NCBI GenBank assembly: GCA_009778835.1
Contig: WRFK01000037.1
Location: 1-10,717, forward strand
DNA length: 10,717 nt
From: Spirochaetaceae bacterium
GTDB lineage: Bacteria > Spirochaetota > Spirochaetia > CADAEX01
Direction: 5' to 3'
In this document: positions 7,661-10,717 of the stretch, in pieces
Layout: each line of letters opens with the position of its first letter
How positions within the stretch are numbered: the first letter of the stretch is position 1
Position numbers and translations under genes: made by a program
The notes under the pieces: model-generated
What the model was told of the DNA's origin: nothing
Database searches by the model: none
The model's input: only the letters and a program-made list of their open reading frames with translations

Positions 7661-8092
7661 TCACTGGTCATTTTTTTCCAAATTTTGACTGCAATTATTC
7701 AGTGAGTCTTTCTGCGCCTTGTCAAGCAGGTGCACTTCTATCCTCTTCACCAGTAATTCCTTGGAAAAAGGCTTGGTTATGTAGTCAACCGCCCCCAAGC
7801 TTAAACCCTTTTCCTTGTTTTCGGAGCTATCATCTGCTGTCAGGAAAATAACAGGTATGCTGGCGGTGGACTCATTACTCTTGAGTCTTTCTATTGTTTC
7901 ATAACCATTCATCTCTGGCATTTCAATATCCAGTAGAATTAAATCAGGAGTCAGTTTTTCAATAAGCTGAAACAGCTTCTTAGCTGATGGGACAGTAAAA
8001 ATATCGTAAATATCGGTAAGCAAGTTTTTGGCAACTGTCAAATTTGTTATGTTATCATCCACCATGATTATTTTGTTACGAGTACTTTTCAC
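7661..8092 (-). CDS. Receiver-only response regulator (CheY-like)
   Basis: A 143-residue single-domain response regulator. It has every catalytic residue of a receiver: acidic pair D12-D13 (MVDD), phospho-acceptor D55 (LLDIEMPEMNG), T85 (FLTAD) and K107 (ITKPF). After the receiver only about 20 polar residues follow, so there is no DNA-binding or enzymatic output domain. It probably acts by binding another protein or as an intermediate in a phosphorelay. The start is GTG (8090-8092), supported by a strong GGAGG ribosome site 7 bases upstream. It is the first gene of the operon with the hybrid kinase and the STAS-like protein; its stop lies inside the alternative GTG start of the kinase. Receiving phosphate from the kinase HPt domain is inferred from this arrangement. 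Confidence 0.93.
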   Translation of the reverse strand: MKSTRNKIIMVDDNITNLTVAKNLLTDIYDIFTVPSAKKLFQLIEKLTPDLILLDIEMPEMNGYETIERLKSNESTASIPVIFLTADDSSENKEKGLSLGAVDYITKPFSKELLVKRIEVHLLDKAQKDSLNNCSQNLEKNDQ

Positions 8093-8099
8093 GCTCTTA

Positions 8100-8104
8100 C
8101 CTCC
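8100..8104 (-). promoter_or_regulatory. Strong ribosome binding site for the response regulator (GTG start)
   Basis: A perfect GGAGG on the minus strand, 7 bases upstream of the GTG at 8090-8092. It fixes the non-ATG start of the operon's first gene. Confidence 0.8.
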
Positions 8105-8528
8105 ATAAACACAATACTATGATATGAACTGCCAAAAAACAGGTTTATTTACCCACTCCATACGCCACACCTGTCACAGGACAAGTAAAAACCAGGGATA
8201 GCCTGTTTGCAAACGACCCTTAACAAGACCAGCTACTTTTGTTAAAAAGCTTATCTTTTGAAGTTATATAAATAAAATATATCATAATACCGCTAAAAAA
8301 TATACCCTTTTGTAACAGTAACTATTTTAATATTTCTCTCAAAAAAACTGGCATTAAGAAGCATTCTGTCATATATATTTCTCTTGATTATTTCCACCAG
8401 CCATGTTTGTTTAGCATACCGCATCCTTCACTGGCAAGTAATACCGGAATGCTTGCGCAAATCAGCATACAATCCATTCCTGTCGTAACAAACAAAACCA
8501 TACTTGGGGCAGGGTTTTTATTATTATT

Positions 8529-8555
8529 TGGACAATAATGCTTTTATGATATAAT
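8529..8555 (+). promoter_or_regulatory. Putative sigma-70-type promoter of the HAD gene
   Basis: A perfect -10 box TATAAT (8550-8555) has TGGACA (8529-8534, 5 of 6 matches to TTGACA) upstream with a 15-base spacer, slightly short of the ideal 17. Transcription would begin only about 10-15 bases before the start codon's ribosome site, giving a very short leader. The -10 box lies within a palindrome (8546-8562). This is a by-eye prediction in an AT-rich region. Confidence 0.4.
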
Positions 8556-8562
8556 ATATCAT
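8546..8562. promoter_or_regulatory. 17-base palindrome over the -10 box, possible operator
   Basis: ATGATATA, one central A, then TATATCAT: perfect 8-base arms. It covers the TATAAT of the putative HAD promoter and ends 4 bases before the AGGA ribosome site, so a bound repressor would block transcription. AT-only dyads are common in AT-rich DNA, but this one includes the G and C positions as well. The regulator is unknown. Confidence 0.4.
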
Positions 8563-8566
8563 AAGC

Positions 8567-8570
8567 AGGA
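8567..8570 (+). promoter_or_regulatory. Ribosome binding site supporting the TTG start of the HAD gene
   Basis: AGGA lies 8 bases before the TTG at 8579-8581. No ATG is available between the preceding stop and the essential DxD motif, so this site decides the start. Confidence 0.6.
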
Positions 8571-8578
8571 AAAAAGTT

Positions 8579-9232
8579 TTGATATATAAAGCTATAATAT
8601 TTGATCTTGATGGAACTCTTATTGACACTATAAGTGATATAAGATTTTACATTAATAGTGTCTTAAAACGCCATTCTTTTCCGGAAGTCAGCCTGAATGA
8701 TACATATTCTTTAGTTGGCGGCGGATTAAGAGATGCGATGAAAACAGCATTAGCAGGCGCTGAAAAGAATGAAAAAAATATTGATTTATATGAAAAAGAA
8801 CTTATAGAGGAATATTTTAAACATCCTATAATTGATACTCATCCTTACAAAGAAATTGATGTTATACTTGAAAAAATAAAGGAGAAAAAAATCAAGACAG
8901 CAATTTTTTCAAACAAGGCTCACTCAATAACAGAAAAAATTGTAAATACACTTTTTGGCAGAGAAATGTTTGATATTGTAAGAGGATGTATGGAAGGAGT
9001 TCCAAAAAAACCCAATCCTGCCGGAGCTTTGATGATTGCAGAAAAATTAGGATTTTCTCCTAAAGAAATTATTTATATCGGGGATTCTGATACTGATTGT
9101 ATTACAGCAAACAGAGGAGGATTCAAATTCATTGCGGCGCTTTGGGGGTACAGAACAAAAAAAGAGATCGCTAATGCCGGAGCAGATTTATTTATTTCAA
9201 AACCAATGGAATTATTAGATTTTTTGGAGTAA
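8579..9232 (+). CDS. HAD-superfamily hydrolase, phosphoglycolate phosphatase-like
   Basis: A 217-residue cytoplasmic, probably magnesium-dependent phosphatase of the haloacid dehalogenase superfamily, closest in layout to phosphoglycolate phosphatase (Gph) and its relatives. All four motifs are visible: motif I DLDGT with nucleophile D9 and acid/base D11; motif II S111 in IFSNK; motif III K144 in VPKKPNP; motif IV GDSDTD (168-173) with acidic metal ligands. Residues between motifs I and II (about 15-85) form the helical cap expected of this subfamily. The length is normal. It starts with TTG, which places D9 at the usual distance from the N-terminus and has AGGA 8 bases upstream. It lies 94 bases before a phosphosugar mutase gene on the same strand, so a phosphosugar or related substrate is possible. 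The substrate cannot be read from sequence, so no gene symbol is given. Confidence 0.9.
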   Translation: MIYKAIIFDLDGTLIDTISDIRFYINSVLKRHSFPEVSLNDTYSLVGGGLRDAMKTALAGAEKNEKNIDLYEKELIEEYFKHPIIDTHPYKEIDVILEKIKEKKIKTAIFSNKAHSITEKIVNTLFGREMFDIVRGCMEGVPKKPNPAGALMIAEKLGFSPKEIIYIGDSDTDCITANRGGFKFIAALWGYRTKKEIANAGADLFISKPMELLDFLE

Positions 9233-9326
9233 TTATTAAGCTATATTATTTATCTATTATTGATTAAATTATTGATAATCAATATCCGGCTAAATAGTTT
9301 TATGGCTAAAAAAGAGAGGTCTTAAC
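9233..9326. repeat. Short intergenic gap with an AT-rich inverted repeat
   Basis: ATTGATTA (9259-9266) and TAATCAAT (9276-9283) are perfect 8-base arms around a 9-base loop. There is no U-run after the stem, so it is not a good intrinsic terminator; a protein-binding dyad or a weak mRNA hairpin is possible. A TTGATA sequence (9272-9277) resembles a -35 box, but no good -10 follows. Confidence 0.4.
9315..9319 (+). promoter_or_regulatory. Ribosome binding site of the phosphosugar mutase gene
   Basis: AGAGG lies 7 bases before the ATG at 9327-9329, which supports that start. Confidence 0.7.
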
Positions 9327-10717
9327 ATGGATAAAGAAAAAATTATTAAACTTGCAAACCAATATGTTAAATTCGAAAAAGAAAGTGCTTTCAGAGAGGA
9401 TGTTGAAAAACTTCTTGCTGATCAAAAATATGAAGAACTTAATGAAAGATTTTATAAGGAGCTGGATTTTGGAACAGGCGGCATAAGAGGGATAATCGGA
9501 GGCGGCTATAATAGAATAAATACTTTTATAATACGTAAAACAACCCAGGGACTTGCAAATTACATAAAAAAGACAGTTGGAAAAGAAGGAGCAGGTTCTG
9601 CGGTAATTGCTTATGATTCAAGGAATTATTCATCTGTTTTTGCAAAAGAAACAGCTCTTGTTTTATGCGCAAATAATATAAAAACTTATCTTTTTACATC
9701 ATTAAGACCAACACCAGAACTCTCATTTGCAGTAAGAAATTTAGGGTGTACAGCGGGAATAGTTATAACAGCAAGCCACAACCCTGCGGAATATAATGGT
9801 TATAAAGTAGCATGGTCAGATGGAGGGCAGGTTGTTACGCCCCATGATGAACTTATAATCGAAGAAGTAAGAAAAAGCCTGCCTGAAGACATAAAAAGCA
9901 TTGAAGAAAAACTTGCCATTGAAAAAAAACTTTTAAACTATATTGATGAACAGATTGATAAACCTTACCTCGAAATGGTAAAAACATGCTTTTTACGGCC
10001 AGAACTTGTAAAAGAAAAAGGGAATTCTCTTAAAGTTGTTTATACACCCCTTAACGGAGCAGGTAAAGTCTTTATTGAAAAAGCCCTAAAAGAAGCCGGC
10101 ATCAATGTAATCACAGTCCCTGAGCAATCAGAGCCTGACGGCAACTTTCCTACCCTTAAATATCCAAATCCGGAAGAAGCTTCTGCAATGGAAATGGCTA
10201 TTAATCTCGCAAAAAAAGTTAAAGCAGATATTGTAATGGGAACAGATCCTGATTCCGACAGGATTGGAATAGCTGTCCCTGATGCAGATGGAAAAGAATA
10301 CATACTTATTAGCGGGAATCAGCTTGGTTCAATGCTTGCTCATTACATGCTTTCAATACTGAATGAGCAGAAAAAAATACCGCAGAATGGCGCTATAATA
10401 AAAACCATTGTTACAACAGAACTTCAGAGGCTTATTGGAGAAAGTTTTGGCATAAAAGTTTATGATGTTCTTACCGGGTTTAAATGGATTGCGGATCTTA
10501 TGGCAAATTTTGAAAAAACAGGAGAAAATTTTATTTTTGGCACAGAAGAGAGTTATGGATTTCTTGTAAACAAAGAAGTAAGAGATAAAGATGCTGTATC
10601 AGCTGCAATTGTTACAGCAGAAATGACTCTTTTTTGCAGATCAAAAGGGATGTCCCTTCTGGATTATCTTAATTCCATATATGAAAAATATGGTTATTTT
10701 AAAGAAGCCCAGATATC
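9327..10717 (+). CDS. Phosphoglucomutase/phosphomannomutase-family enzyme (alpha-D-phosphohexomutase), C-terminus missing
   Basis: It interconverts hexose 1-phosphate and 6-phosphate (glucose or mannose forms) through a phosphoserine enzyme in the cytoplasm, feeding glycolysis, storage glycan or cell-envelope sugar synthesis. I translated 463 codons; the reading frame is open to the right edge. Visible motifs: FGTGGIRG near the N-terminus (48-55); active-site loop TASHNP (148-153) with catalytic S150; the metal loop DPDSDR (307-312) with three aspartates; and the sugar-binding loop GTEESYG (405-411). The longer N-terminus and these spacings fit the bacterial phospho-sugar mutase group of about 560-590 residues (PgcA-like) better than the shorter ManB/AlgC or GlmM types. 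GlmM is unlikely because of the GTEESYG loop. About 100 C-terminal residues, the phosphate-binding domain, lie outside the window. Start ATG with AGAGG 7 bases upstream. It may be co-transcribed with the HAD gene. Confidence 0.92.
   Translation, partial: MDKEKIIKLANQYVKFEKESAFREDVEKLLADQKYEELNERFYKELDFGTGGIRGIIGGGYNRINTFIIRKTTQGLANYIKKTVGKEGAGSAVIAYDSRNYSSVFAKETALVLCANNIKTYLFTSLRPTPELSFAVRNLGCTAGIVITASHNPAEYNGYKVAWSDGGQVVTPHDELIIEEVRKSLPEDIKSIEEKLAIEKKLLNYIDEQIDKPYLEMVKTCFLRPELVKEKGNSLKVVYTPLNGAGKVFIEKALKEAGINVITVPEQSEPDGNFPTLKYPNPEEASAMEMAINLAKKVKADIVMGTDPDSDRIGIAVPDADGKEYILISGNQLGSMLAHYMLSILNEQKKIPQNGAIIKTIVTTELQRLIGESFGIKVYDVLTGFKWIADLMANFEKTGENFIFGTEESYGFLVNKEVRDKDAVSAAIVTAEMTLFCRSKGMSLLDYLNSIYEKYGYFKEAQI

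Larger units (their letters stand above)
8093..8578. other. Divergent intergenic region between the kinase operon and the HAD gene
   Basis: This 486-base stretch must hold the control signals for both flanking transcription units. The left part (8100-8245) carries several dyads: AAACAGG/CCTGTTT (8137-8143, 8202-8208), CCTGTCACAGG (8170-8180), GTTTGCAAAC (8205-8214) and TTAACAA/TTGTTAA (8220-8226, 8239-8245). The middle (8246-8385) is very AT-rich. A 37-codon open frame lies on the minus strand at 8388-8501 with no ribosome site. The right end has a promoter-like sequence overlapping a palindrome. No clear minus-strand promoter and no recognised riboswitch fold was found. Confidence 0.6.

Noticed and set aside
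7647..7664. GTG start for the kinase six codons upstream
   Set aside because: The GTGA overlap is attractive, but there is no good ribosome site, whereas the ATG at 7644-7646 has AAGGG at 8 bases and gives a standard lipoprotein signal peptide. It is not excluded.
8105..8300. Riboswitch (for example c-di-GMP type) in the operon leader
   Set aside because: The dyads present do not match the conserved core of the c-di-GMP classes or any other class I could recall.
9259..9283. Intrinsic terminator after the HAD gene
   Set aside because: The stem is entirely AT-rich apart from one G-C pair in its arms and has no following T-run on the plus strand.
10040..10303. Minus-strand open frame of 87 codons
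   Set aside because: It is antisense to the phosphosugar mutase gene, across its metal-binding loop region, which is unquestionably coding on the plus strand.

Overview
The window comes from an AT-rich bacterial chromosome. A Gram-negative anaerobe is likely, because it carries a ferredoxin-type iron-sulfur DUF362 protein and an envelope-anchored hybrid kinase with two periplasmic-binding-protein-like sensor domains. A Desulfobacterota-like source is my best guess, but it rests on gene style only. No rRNA, tRNA, CRISPR array, integrase or transposase gene was seen.

Layout: the left part is all on the minus strand. The order from the left edge is: the N-terminal end of a UvrD/Rep (PcrA-like) helicase (1-295, cut by the edge); a 391-base non-coding gap holding a GC-rich, palindrome-dense element (about 447-627); a DUF362 protein with a C-terminal ferredoxin region carrying three four-cysteine motifs (687-1913); and a compact three-gene signalling operon (2005-8092). 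Transcribed from right to left, that operon encodes a receiver-only response regulator, a giant hybrid histidine kinase of about 1750 residues, and a small SpoIIAA/STAS-like protein. The kinase stop overlaps the STAS-like start in ATGA. The regulator stop overlaps a possible GTG kinase start in GTGA, although I prefer an ATG 18 bases further in.

A divergent intergenic region (8093-8578) with several dyads separates this from a plus-strand pair: a HAD-family phosphatase of the phosphoglycolate phosphatase type (8579-9232) and a phosphoglucomutase/phosphomannomutase-family enzyme (9327 to the right edge, truncated). These two probably handle phosphorylated sugars or small phosphoesters.

How the parts may work together: the kinase has all the parts of a phosphorelay (His, Asp, His) fed by extracytoplasmic solute-binding domains and cytoplasmic PAS/GAF domains. 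The operon encodes no DNA-binding or enzymatic output domain. The single-domain regulator is therefore the likely final phosphoacceptor, and the STAS-like protein is a candidate partner or output. The most interesting items are this closed three-protein module, the odd anchoring and degenerate first receiver of the kinase, the three-motif ferredoxin tail of the DUF362 protein, and the GC-rich nested-palindrome element upstream of the helicase gene.
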